Below are positions 1 to 8,861 of a DNA stretch of 64,000 nucleotides, piece by piece. The translations under genes were made by a program, and so were the position numbers. Positions within the stretch are counted from its first letter, which is position 1; each line of letters begins with the position of its first letter. The DNA comes from Streptomyces clavuligerus (GTDB taxonomy: Bacteria > Actinomycetota > Actinomycetes > Streptomycetales > Streptomycetaceae), in the NCBI RefSeq assembly GCF_005519465.1, contig NZ_CP027858.1, positions 1,860,001 to 1,924,000 on the forward strand. The letters run 5' to 3'. The notes beneath the pieces were generated by a model that saw only the letters and a list, made by a program, of their open reading frames with translations, was not told where the DNA came from and ran no database searches.

Positions 1-1
1 G

Positions 2-688
2 GTGCCGGTCGCCCCCGGATCGGACACCCTGACCACCGGGTACACCTGGTGGGGGGTCGCGCTCTTCGCGGTGGTCCTGGCGGTCGCCGCCTGGGTCACC
101 GGCCGTTTCGGCGGTGGCGCGGGCGCCGCCATGGCGGCGGCGGGCGGCGTTCCCTCCGCCCTGCTGCTGGTCTCCTTCCTGGCGCATGAACCCGAATCCG
201 ACGGCTTCGCGGGGCTCTGGTCCCTCAACTGGCTCTTCGCCGCCTGTCTCATGGTCGTCGGCGCCGGAGTCGTCGCGATGGTCGCCCAGGACGGCCGCCC
301 CGGACTCGACCGGATGCCGGATGCCTCCCTGAAGCTCCTGGTCCCGGCCGCGGTCGCGGGAGCGGTGTCGTTCACCGCGTTCCTCGTCCAGCTCGTCTCC
401 TCCGGTTCGGGGCCGGTGGTACGCGGCTGCGCCGCCCTGGCCGCCCTCGCCCTCGGGTACGGCGCGGGCTGGATCCTGCGGGCCGTCGGCCGCCGCCCGG
501 CCACCGCGACCCTGCTCACGGTCGGTGCCGTGCTGCTCATGGCGGCCGTCGAGACCGTATCCGCGCTGCTGTGGGAGTGGCGGGCGCCGGAAGCCCTCGC
601 CTGGGGGATCACCCTGCTCGGCTGTGGAGCGGGCACGGCGGCGGCGTATCTGCCGCGCACCCCGAACGGTCCCCCGTCGGGGGCGTGA
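2..688 (+). CDS. Hypothetical multi-pass membrane protein, possibly 5'-truncated
   Basis: The reading frame is open from the left edge; a GTG at position 2 could be the start, but the gene may begin outside the window. The 228 visible residues are dominated by hydrophobic segments separated by short polar loops. I count about six likely membrane spans (near residues 17-33, 45-60, 76-93, 112-130, 141-160 and 170-190, plus a weaker one near 200-217). No catalytic or binding motif is recognisable and I cannot name a family. It reads toward bla but is separated by 182 bases and has no evident link to beta-lactam metabolism, so it probably marks the outer edge of the cluster. Coding reality rests on high G/C at third codon positions and the consistent membrane pattern. 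Confidence 0.7.
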   Translation: MPVAPGSDTLTTGYTWWGVALFAVVLAVAAWVTGRFGGGAGAAMAAAGGVPSALLLVSFLAHEPESDGFAGLWSLNWLFAACLMVVGAGVVAMVAQDGRPGLDRMPDASLKLLVPAAVAGAVSFTAFLVQLVSSGSGPVVRGCAALAALALGYGAGWILRAVGRRPATATLLTVGAVLLMAAVETVSALLWEWRAPEALAWGITLLGCGAGTAAAYLPRTPNGPPSGA

Positions 689-826
689 CGGACGGCCGGG
701 AGACCCGCAAGCGGCCTCCTCCGGCTTCCGCTCCGTGCGCCGCGCCGTCGCGACACCACGGCGTTACCGCTGTACCCGGGCGCGTACCGGTAGCGTGCGT
801 GGCCCCACGTTCGTGATCACAGAGCG

Positions 827-848
827 CCCGGCGCGGCTCCGCGCCGGG
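827..848. promoter_or_regulatory. Perfect 10-bp inverted repeat before bla
   Basis: Two 10-base arms (827-836 and 839-848) are perfectly complementary with a 2-base spacer and end 22 bases before the bla start codon. Seen directly. The site could be a terminator for the upstream membrane gene, an operator for bla, or an mRNA hairpin next to the bla ribosome site. I cannot decide between these. Confidence 0.45.
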
Positions 849-870
849 TGGTGAGAGCAGGTGACGGCGC

Positions 871-1923
871 ATGGTCTTCGAGCGGTCCCGGCGGCCGGAG
901 GGACCTGTCCGGGCGGAGGGACCCGTGCGGGCGGGGGCTGTCCGCCCGTCCGCCGTCTCCCGCCGGGCGCTGCTGACGGCAGCGGCGCTGCTGCCGCTCG
1001 CCGGGTGCGGTACGAGGGAACGGACCGGCTCCCCGCCCGCGTCGGTACGGGCTGCGGGGCGCGGGTCGCCCGGCGCCGAGGGGCGGGCGCGGGTGGCGGA
1101 CCTGGCCGCGCTGGAGCGGGAGCACGGGGCCCGGCTGGGGGTGTACGCCCTGGAGACCGGCACCGGGGCCGAGGTCGCCCACCGCGCCGACGAGCGCTTC
1201 GCCTTCTGCTCCACGTTCAAGGCCCTCGCCGCCGCCGCGGTCCTGCACCACCATCCGATCCGCCATCTGGAGCGGCGGGTCACCTGGACCCGGGCCGACG
1301 TCGACTCGATCTCACCGGTCACCGAGGACCACATCGCCACCGGGCTGACGGTCGGCCAGCTCTGTGACGCCGCCATCCGGCACAGCGACGGCACGGCCGG
1401 GAATCTGCTGATGCGCGATCTCGGCGGGCCCTCCCGGCTCACCGCCTATCTGCGCGGACTCGGGGACTCCGTCAGCCGGATGGACCAGTACGAGCCCGAG
1501 CTGAACCACGACCCGCCGCACGACCCCCGGGACACCACCACCCCCCGGGCGATCGCGTCCGACTACCGGAAGCTGGTCCTCGGGGACGCGCTGACCCCGG
1601 ACCGGCGCGCCCTGCTCACCGACTGGCTGGTGCGGAACACCACCGGAGGCCGCCGTATCCGGGCCGGAGTCCCCTCCGGCTGGCGGGTGGCCGACAAGAC
1701 CGGAACCGGCAACTACGGCAGGGCCAACGACATCGCCGTGCTCTGGCCGCCCCGGTCGTCCCCGCTGGTAGTAGCCGTCATGTCCGACCGTCCCGGCTTT
1801 CGCACCCCGCCCAGCGAACGGCTGATCGCCGAGGCCGCGGAGCGGATCGTCGCCGGGCTGGTCCGGCACCCGCCGACCCATGCGTCAGGGGCCGGGGCGC
1901 CCTCGCGGCACCCCGGCCCCTGA
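871..1923 (+). CDS. bla: Class A beta-lactamase, predicted lipoprotein
   Basis: Serine beta-lactamase that would hydrolyse penicillins and cephalosporins outside the membrane. The 350-residue product has an N-terminal stretch with twin arginines (S-R-R-A-L-L) and a lipobox L-A-G-C with Cys46, so it is probably exported, perhaps by Tat, and lipid-anchored. Class A motifs occur in order: S114-T-F-K117, S172-D-G174, the omega-loop E208-P-E-L-N212 and K276-T-G278. SDG replaces the usual SDN; SDG is also known in mycobacterial BlaC. The ATG at 871 is the only good start and has a weak G/A-rich site upstream. The last codons are rich in Pro, Gly and Ser because they lie in a terminator hairpin. Its place next to pbp74 at the cephamycin end suggests self-protection or product turnover; literature on this gene in S. 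clavuligerus is recalled, not checked. Confidence 0.93.
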   Translation: MVFERSRRPEGPVRAEGPVRAGAVRPSAVSRRALLTAAALLPLAGCGTRERTGSPPASVRAAGRGSPGAEGRARVADLAALEREHGARLGVYALETGTGAEVAHRADERFAFCSTFKALAAAAVLHHHPIRHLERRVTWTRADVDSISPVTEDHIATGLTVGQLCDAAIRHSDGTAGNLLMRDLGGPSRLTAYLRGLGDSVSRMDQYEPELNHDPPHDPRDTTTPRAIASDYRKLVLGDALTPDRRALLTDWLVRNTTGGRRIRAGVPSGWRVADKTGTGNYGRANDIAVLWPPRSSPLVVAVMSDRPGFRTPPSERLIAEAAERIVAGLVRHPPTHASGAGAPSRHPGP

Positions 1924-1924
1924 C
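1884..1924. terminator. Bidirectional terminator between bla and pbp74
   Basis: An 18-bp inverted repeat (1884-1901 with 1907-1924, one G-U pair, 5-base loop). The right arm includes the bla stop codon, so the hairpin encodes the enzyme's C-terminal tail. Bla and pbp74 converge here with only 36 bases between stop codons, so it can serve both strands. Confidence 0.75.
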
Positions 1925-1959
1925 GGGACGGAACAGGACGAGCCGGGCCCGAGGGGCGG

Positions 1960-4041
1960 TCAGCCGAGCCGGGTCAGCCTGGTGCCCAGGGACGGCTCCG
2001 TCAGCCCCTCCTTGAGGGCCAGCGGAATCCGGTGCGCGTCGGGACCGTTCCCCACCGTCAGCTCACCGACCACGGCCCCGGCCCTCGCCGTGCGCGAGAG
2101 GGCTCCGTCGCCCTTGCGGCCGTAGGTCAGCGTCACCTTCTGACCGGACAGGCCGACCAGATCGAGGGACTTGGTCGTCACCACCGGGATCCGGCGGCCG
2201 AAGCGGTCGTCGACATGGCCGACGACCTCGCCCTTCTTCACCACGTTCGCGGAGGTCAGCATCTCGCGCACCGAGGCGACGACCTTCCTGCTGTTGTCCT
2301 GCACCAGCACCAGGCTGTCGCCGCCGTTGATGTCGGGCCCCGGGGCGTGCTGGGCCATCATCGTGCCCAGGATCAGCCGGTCCTCGCCGTCGAACGTCTT
2401 GTACGCGGCCCAGGACAGCGTGCCGCCCGCGGGGGTGTTGGAGCCGGTCTTGATGCCCACGATCCCCAGACCGGCCAGTATCAGCCGGTCGTTGTTGTTG
2501 TAGATCCGGCCGTGGCCGGGGATCTCGGCGTTCGGCAGGGCGACGACATCGCGGAAGACGTCGTACTCCATGACCGCCTCGGCCAGCTTGAGCTGGTCGA
2601 CGGCGGTGCTGACCGTCCCCTTGTCCAGGCCGCTGGGGTCGGTGTAGACGGTGTTCTTCATGCCGAGGTCCTTCGCGGCCTCGTTCATCTCCCGGACGAA
2701 CGCCGTCTGATCGTCCGTCTTGGTGGACCAGCGGGCCAGCAGCCGCCCTATGTTGTTGCCGGACGGGATCATCAGCATCTTCAGCATGTCCTGCTGGCTG
2801 AAGGTCTGACCCTCCGTGAGTCCCTCGATCCGGGACTCGTCCTTGGCCTTGCCCTCCGCCACGGTCTGCGCGTCGACCGTGATGGTCGGCCCGGGTTCGC
2901 CCCGCTTGAGGGGGTGCTTCCGCAGCAGCACATAGGCCGTCATGATCTTGGCGGTGCTCGCCGTCGGTACGGACTTCTCCGGGCCGAAGGTCTCGTAGAC
3001 GCCGGAGCCCGCGACGGTGACCGCGCCCTGTCCCTCCTTGGGCCAGGGTATGGAGATCCGGTCCCCGCCGAGCGTGGTGGACGAGGCGCTGTCGCGCAGG
3101 GTGAGGACCGGGTCCGGGAGCGGGCGCAGGAGTTGGACGGCGACGAAGGCGATGACGAGCAGCAGCGCCGCCAGCGGGATCGCGATCATGGCCAGGCGGG
3201 CGCGGCCACGGGAGCGGGGGGCGGCGGACGACCCGGCGGGGACGGAGAGCCGGGCGAGCAGATCGAGCCGCGCGCGGGCGTCCTCCCGTTCCTGCTCCCG
3301 CTTCCGGGTCTGCTCCTGCCGCTGCCGCTGGACCAGTGCCGCGTCCGAGGCCGCGTCCGGCGCCGACGCGGCGGCGGGTGTCCGGGCAGGCTTCGGCTCC
3401 GGTACGGGCTTCGGCTTCGGGGCCTTGTCCCGCTCCGGTGTCCTGTCCCGCTCCGGGGCCTGCTTCTGTGCCTGCTTCTGTGCCTGCTTCTGTGCCTGCT
3501 CCGGTGTCTGCTCCCGCGGCGTGGGCACGGGCTTCGCGGGCGCGTCCGGGTCCACGGCCCAGGACGGGCGCGGCTTGCGCAGACTGCGGGTGGCGTCGTC
3601 CGGAACGGGAGCGTCCGAGGTCGGGTCCGCGTCCTTCCCGTCCGTGCCCGTGCGGTCCGTGCCCGTGCGCGGCAGCGCGATCACCCGCGTGGTCTCCGAG
3701 GACTCGGCGGGCTTCGCGGGCTCGGCCGTGGCCTCCGGCTCCGGCTCCGGCTTCGGCTCCTTGGGCCCGGGAACGGCGGACTCCGGCTTCTCGTCAGCCG
3801 GAGTCTCCGCCTCCTCAGCCTTTTCCGACCCCTCTGTGCCCTCGGCGGACTCGGCGGACTCGGCGTCCACCGTCTCGTCGTCGGCCCCCGTCTCGTCGTC
3901 CGCGTCCTCGCTCCGGGGCGGCACCTCGTCGGTGGCCGGTGAGGTCGTCCCCTCGTCGGCCGGGCGCGGATCGCGTTCGTCGCCGTCGTTCCCCGTCGGC
4001 ACGTTCTTCTGGTCGAGTGTGTCGGGGGACCGCCCCGCCAT
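1960..4041 (-). CDS. pbp74: D-alanyl-D-alanine carboxypeptidase-type penicillin-binding protein (about 74 kDa)
   Basis: Low-molecular-weight-type PBP of peptidase family S11 that would trim the terminal D-Ala of peptidoglycan and bind beta-lactams. The 693 residues begin with about 280 residues of charged, probably disordered cytoplasmic sequence, acidic up to about 120, with a short K-Q-A repeat near 183-195. One membrane anchor follows (about 283-305), then the extracellular catalytic domain with S362-T-A-K365, S427-G-N429 and K531-T-G533. The ATG at 4041 was chosen because AAGGAG lies 6-7 bases upstream; an in-frame ATG at 4056 has no such site. An open frame continues upstream through cmcT territory but is only a shadow of cmcT. 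The symbol follows recalled S. clavuligerus literature and the predicted mass. It probably helps the cell wall tolerate the products. Confidence 0.88.
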   Translation of the reverse strand: MAGRSPDTLDQKNVPTGNDGDERDPRPADEGTTSPATDEVPPRSEDADDETGADDETVDAESAESAEGTEGSEKAEEAETPADEKPESAVPGPKEPKPEPEPEATAEPAKPAESSETTRVIALPRTGTDRTGTDGKDADPTSDAPVPDDATRSLRKPRPSWAVDPDAPAKPVPTPREQTPEQAQKQAQKQAQKQAPERDRTPERDKAPKPKPVPEPKPARTPAAASAPDAASDAALVQRQRQEQTRKREQEREDARARLDLLARLSVPAGSSAAPRSRGRARLAMIAIPLAALLLVIAFVAVQLLRPLPDPVLTLRDSASSTTLGGDRISIPWPKEGQGAVTVAGSGVYETFGPEKSVPTASTAKIMTAYVLLRKHPLKRGEPGPTITVDAQTVAEGKAKDESRIEGLTEGQTFSQQDMLKMLMIPSGNNIGRLLARWSTKTDDQTAFVREMNEAAKDLGMKNTVYTDPSGLDKGTVSTAVDQLKLAEAVMEYDVFRDVVALPNAEIPGHGRIYNNNDRLILAGLGIVGIKTGSNTPAGGTLSWAAYKTFDGEDRLILGTMMAQHAPGPDINGGDSLVLVQDNSRKVVASVREMLTSANVVKKGEVVGHVDDRFGRRIPVVTTKSLDLVGLSGQKVTLTYGRKGDGALSRTARAGAVVGELTVGNGPDAHRIPLALKEGLTEPSLGTRLTRLG

Positions 4042-4394
4042 TGCTGTCTCCTTCATACGCCGCGCCGTCGCTCTCTGCCCCACGTGGCCGTGTCGTCTGT
4101 CCGGGCGTGCCCCGTGCCGAAACCCGGCCCCGGACGCGCTCCCCCCGGGGTGCGGACACCGTTCGCTCTGCGGCGGCGACCAGCGTAACCGATCGGTGTT
4201 CGAGGGTGAGCGGGCCGATCGGACCGTACCGGCGGTGCCTCCTTCCGCTGGTACGGGGGGAGTTGCGGCACCCCGTTCCCGAGCGGCCGGAGCCTGTCGG
4301 CCCGCTCTCCCGCCCCGGGGGAAGACGGCACCGGGCCGCACCTGGTTGCAGACGCCGGACAGCGGGCGGTGGGCGGACGGCGGATGGCGGACGG
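4042..4394. other. Spacer between cmcT and pbp74
   Basis: This 353-base stretch separates two leftward genes and should hold the pbp74 promoter. The 10-bp palindrome at 4188-4197 contains the same 8-bp core, ccgatcgg, found again at 4215-4222, a possible operator pair. A run of related G/C-rich repeats of the type gcggacgg lies at about 4371-4400, just past the cmcT stop. I see no convincing gene on either strand. Confidence 0.4.
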
Positions 4395-5864
4395 TCAGCG
4401 AACGGCGGGGCGGGTGTCGCCGTCGGCCCCGTCGGTGTTCTCCCCGGCCCCGGCGCCGGGGCGGGCGCCCGACCGGCTGTCGCGCAGCGCGGGGAGCAGG
4501 GGCGTGAGCGCGGCGAGGACGAGCAGGATCACGGCCATCGAGAGGAAGGCGTCCCCGTAACTCTCCGCCAGCGCGGCGGGGCTCCCGGCCGCGCCCGTGG
4601 TCCCGGTCGCCGTGAGGGTGAGAACGACGGCGAGGCCGAACGCGCCGCCGAACTGCCGGGTGGTGTTCATCAGGCCGGAGGCGGCCCCGGCGTCGGCGTG
4701 GCTGACGCCGGAGGTGACCGTCCTGGTCAACGGGGTGCTGAGCAGACCGCCGCCGAGCGAGAGCAGCACGGCCGGGCCGAGGATGCCGGTGACGTAGCCG
4801 CTGTCGGGGGTGATGGCGCTCTGCCACCAGAAGCCCCCCGCCTCCACGATCGCCCCGGTGGCGATGAGGACCCTGGCCTGGACCCGGCGCATCAGCAACG
4901 GTATGAGCCGGAGCGAGACCAGCAGCATGACCGCCGCGTGCGGCAGGAAGCCGAGTCCGGTCTGCGCGGCGCTGTAGCCCAGGACGTCCTGCATGGTCAG
5001 GGTGAGGAAGTACCAGAGCGGCACCTGGCTCGCCCCCGCCAGCAGCATCGCCAGATTGCCCCAGCCGATCCCGGGCAGCCGGAACAGCCGGGGCGGGATC
5101 AGGGGCGTGGCGGCGAAACGCGCCTCGACCACCGCGAACGCGACGAGGGCCGCGCCGCCGCCGAGCAGCGGCAGGGCCGTGCGGGGGTCGGACCAGGCGT
5201 GGGTGTGGGCCTGGGCGACCCCGAAGGTGAGCAGGGTCAGCGCGGCCGTGGCCAGGACCGCGCCCGGCAGGTCGAGCCGGACCGCGCGCTCCGGCGCCCC
5301 CCGGCGGGCGAGGACCCGCAGGCCGAAGAGGGCCGCGGGAATCCCGACCGGCACATTGACCAGCAGCACCGAGCGCCAGGAGAGATATTCGGTCAGCAGC
5401 CCGCCGAGCAGATTGCCCGCCGCTCCGCCGGCCAGGGCCACCGCGGTCCAGATGGTCAGGGCCCTGGTACGGCTGGGGCCCTCGGGGAAGCTGGTCGTCA
5501 GCATGGTCAGCGACAGGGGGGCGAGGACGGCGGCGCCGAGGCCCTGTGCGGCCCGGGCCGCGATGAGGGTCGCCGGGTCGGTCGCGAGCCCGCCGAGCAG
5601 GCTGGCGACGGTGAAGACGGCGAGGCCCGCCGTGAAGACCCTGCGGTGTCCGTACAGGTCGGCCAGGCGTCCGCCGAGCAGCAGCAGTCCGGCGAAGGCC
5701 AGGGTGTAGGCGCTGACGACCCATTGGAGGCCGGAGGGGGTGAACCCCAGGTCGGACTGGATCGACGGCAGCGCCACGGTCATCACCGAGACGTCGAACA
5801 GGACCAGGAAGTGCGTCGTACACGACAGCGCGAGCGCCGTCCTCGCAGCGGAACTCCCTCGCAT
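4395..5864 (-). CDS. cmcT: MFS multidrug-type exporter, probable cephamycin transporter
   Basis: Integral membrane proton-driven exporter of the drug/proton antiporter (DHA2, about 14-span) branch of the major facilitator superfamily, 489 residues from the chosen start. Seen: a first span near residues 12-32, the classic loop 2-3 motif (L-G-G-R-L-A-D with G-H-R-R following), and repeated hydrophobic segments to the C-terminus, which ends in a short charged tail. The ATG at 5864 has a strong GGGGGAGAG site 8 bases upstream; the frame is open further upstream, so a longer N-terminus is possible. It sits downstream of pcd in the same direction but beyond a strong terminator, so it has its own promoter. 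Its assignment to cephamycin C export is by position and recalled naming, not by any substrate motif. Confidence 0.9.
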   Translation of the reverse strand: MRGSSAARTALALSCTTHFLVLFDVSVMTVALPSIQSDLGFTPSGLQWVVSAYTLAFAGLLLLGGRLADLYGHRRVFTAGLAVFTVASLLGGLATDPATLIAARAAQGLGAAVLAPLSLTMLTTSFPEGPSRTRALTIWTAVALAGGAAGNLLGGLLTEYLSWRSVLLVNVPVGIPAALFGLRVLARRGAPERAVRLDLPGAVLATAALTLLTFGVAQAHTHAWSDPRTALPLLGGGAALVAFAVVEARFAATPLIPPRLFRLPGIGWGNLAMLLAGASQVPLWYFLTLTMQDVLGYSAAQTGLGFLPHAAVMLLVSLRLIPLLMRRVQARVLIATGAIVEAGGFWWQSAITPDSGYVTGILGPAVLLSLGGGLLSTPLTRTVTSGVSHADAGAASGLMNTTRQFGGAFGLAVVLTLTATGTTGAAGSPAALAESYGDAFLSMAVILLVLAALTPLLPALRDSRSGARPGAGAGENTDGADGDTRPAVR

Positions 5865-6228
5865 GGCTGGGCCTCTCCCCCGTGTGGCGTGTATGAGGTC
5901 CGCGCTCCGGCGGGCGCGGGGTGCTGCGGACACGCGCGGGTGCGCCCCGCCTGCCCTGGGTGCGGGGCGCCACGGCGTCATCCGTGCGGCATGCCCCCCC
6001 GTAGGCCCCCTGAGGACCCCCGGAGGACCGGGCCGGGACGAGTCAGGACGTCCCGGACGGCCGGGTCCGGGACGCGCCGGTGCCGGACGAGCCGGTGCGA
6101 TGTGCCCCCCGTACGACGCGTGCGGGCCGTGCCGCCCGCCCCCGCCCCTGTCCCCGACCGGCCCGGAACGGCAGGGCAGTTCGCTCCCCCGGCGCGGCGG
6201 CGGGCGCGGCACCGGGGGTCGTCCGCGG
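5865..6228. other. Spacer upstream of cmcT
   Basis: This G/C-rich 364-base stretch lies between the pcd terminator and cmcT and should hold the cmcT promoter. It contains short degenerate direct repeats of the ccgggacg/ccggacga type around 6040-6090. No gene with a credible start and ribosome site is visible, and I could not pick out a -10/-35 pair. Confidence 0.35.
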
Positions 6229-6272
6229 GGGCGCCGTCCCGTGCGGGATCCCTCCCGCACGGGACGGCGCCC
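6229..6272 (-). terminator. Terminator of the cefD-cefE-pcd unit
   Basis: A perfect 19-bp inverted repeat (6229-6247 and 6254-6272) with a 6-base loop lies 21 bases beyond the pcd stop codon. No U-tract follows, which is usual for Streptomyces. It separates the pcd transcript from cmcT. Confidence 0.85.
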
Positions 6273-6293
6273 GGCGCCGCGGGCCGGGGCGGA

Positions 6294-7832
6294 CTACTGG
6301 GAGAAGTCCACGCCCTGGGCCAGTGCCACCCGCCCGGAGTAGTTCACCGTGTTGGTCGCCCGGCGCATGTACGCCCGCCAGGCGTCGGAGCCGGACTCGC
6401 GGCCGCCGCCGGTCTCCTTCTCGCCGCCGAACGCGCCGCCGATCTCCGCGCCCGAGGTGCCGATGTTGACGTTGGCGATGCCGCAGTCCGCGCCGTCGGG
6501 GGCGAGGAAGCGCTCGGCCTCGCTCTGGTCGGCGGTGAAGATCCCTGCCGACAGGCCCTGCGGGACCTCGTTGTTCAGCCGGATGGCCTCGTCCAGGTCC
6601 CGGTAGGTGAGGACGTACAGGATGGGCGCGAAGGTCTCCTCGCGGACCACGGCGGTCTGCGCGGGCATCCGGACCAGCGCGGGCCGTACGTAGTAGGCGC
6701 CGGGCGCCGCGTCGGGGAACTGCCGCTCACCGCCCGCGCACAGGGTGCCGCCCTCGGCGGTCGCGCGCTCGACCGCCTCCCGCATCCGGCCGAAGGCGGC
6801 CTCGTTCACCAGCGGTCCGACCAGGGTGGTGTCCTGGAACGGGTCGCCGATCGGCAGCCGCTCGAAGGCGGCGGTGAGCCGCTCGACGACGGTGTCGGCG
6901 ATGTCCTCGTGCACGATCAGCCGACGGAGCGTGGTGCAGCGCTGGCCCGCCGTGCCCGCGGCGGCGAAGACGGCCGCGTTGACGGTGAGGTCGAGATCGG
7001 CGGACGGCGTCACGACGGCGGCGTTGTTGCCGCCCAGCTCCAGGATGGTGCGGCCGAACCTGGCGGCCACCCGGGGGCCCACGGCGCGGCCCATACGGGT
7101 CGATCCGGTGGCGCTGACCAGCGGCACCCGGGGGGAGTCAACCAGCCGCTCGCCCACGTCGGCCGCGCCGACGACGACCTGGTTGAGGCCCTTCGGCGCC
7201 CCGGCGTCGGCGATGGCGAGGTCCAGCAGGGCGGCGCACGCCAGCGCGGTCAGCGGGGTCAGCTCGGACGGCTTCCAGACCACGGTGTCACCGCAGACCA
7301 GGGCCACGGCCGCGTTCCACGCCCAGACGGCGACCGGGAAGTTGAAGGCGCTGATCACACCGACCACGCCCAGCGGGTGCCAGGTCTCCATCAGCCGGTG
7401 GCCGGGGCGCTCGGAGGGCATCGTCCGGCCGTAGAGCTGCCGGGACAGGCCCACCGCGAAGTCGCAGATGTCGATCATCTCCTGGACTTCGCCGAGCGCC
7501 TCGGAGCGGATCTTCCCCGCCTCGATGGTGACCAGGTCGGCGAGGTCCTGTTTGTGCTCGGTGAGCAGTTCCCCGAACCGCTTGACCAGGGCGCCGCGCA
7601 CCGGGGCCGGGGTGGTGCGCCAGGTGAGGAACGCGGTGTGCGCGGCCTCGACGGCGCGGTCCACGTCCTCGGGGGTGTGGGCGCGCAGGCCGAACAGATC
7701 CGCGCCGGTGAGCGGGGTGCGGGCCGTGAGGGCGTCGCCCTTGACCGCGGTGAGGTCGACTCCGCACCGGGTCAGGGCCTGCTCCGCCCTCGCGCGTATC
7801 TCGTCGGTACCACTGATTGCTGCTGTGACCAT
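6294..7832 (-). CDS. pcd: Piperideine-6-carboxylate dehydrogenase
   Basis: NAD(P)-dependent aldehyde dehydrogenase that oxidises piperideine-6-carboxylate (alpha-aminoadipate semialdehyde) to alpha-aminoadipic acid, the first building block for the ACV tripeptide. It completes the two-step lysine conversion begun by Lat. The 512 residues show the family signatures: the catalytic glutamate in L-E-L-G-G-N-N, and the nucleophilic cysteine in G-Q-R-C-T about 35 residues later. The C-terminal part has the A-F-G-G-E-K-E-T-G-G-G-R-E-S-G pattern of aldehyde dehydrogenases that act on amino-acid semialdehydes. It lies 15 bases after cefE, same strand, and is the last gene of the leftward unit before the terminator. 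The ATG at 7832 has only a weak upstream purine stretch, so translation may be coupled to cefE. Confidence 0.95.
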   Translation of the reverse strand: MVTAAISGTDEIRARAEQALTRCGVDLTAVKGDALTARTPLTGADLFGLRAHTPEDVDRAVEAAHTAFLTWRTTPAPVRGALVKRFGELLTEHKQDLADLVTIEAGKIRSEALGEVQEMIDICDFAVGLSRQLYGRTMPSERPGHRLMETWHPLGVVGVISAFNFPVAVWAWNAAVALVCGDTVVWKPSELTPLTALACAALLDLAIADAGAPKGLNQVVVGAADVGERLVDSPRVPLVSATGSTRMGRAVGPRVAARFGRTILELGGNNAAVVTPSADLDLTVNAAVFAAAGTAGQRCTTLRRLIVHEDIADTVVERLTAAFERLPIGDPFQDTTLVGPLVNEAAFGRMREAVERATAEGGTLCAGGERQFPDAAPGAYYVRPALVRMPAQTAVVREETFAPILYVLTYRDLDEAIRLNNEVPQGLSAGIFTADQSEAERFLAPDGADCGIANVNIGTSGAEIGGAFGGEKETGGGRESGSDAWRAYMRRATNTVNYSGRVALAQGVDFSQ

Positions 7833-7847
7833 GACGGTGTGTGCTCT

Positions 7848-8789
<942 letters not shown>

Positions 8790-8861
8790 TCACTGATCCT
8801 CTCGTAATCCGTGAACCGGGTGGTCAACAGCGCGGGGGAGGCGGTCCGCGAGCCGGGGGGA

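Noticed and set aside
1960..5973. A single 1,337-codon minus frame joining pbp74 to upstream sequence, as if a fusion protein
   Set aside because: Upstream of 4041 the frame is a shadow of cmcT and the intergenic gap. A good ribosome site and ATG at 4041 mark the real start.
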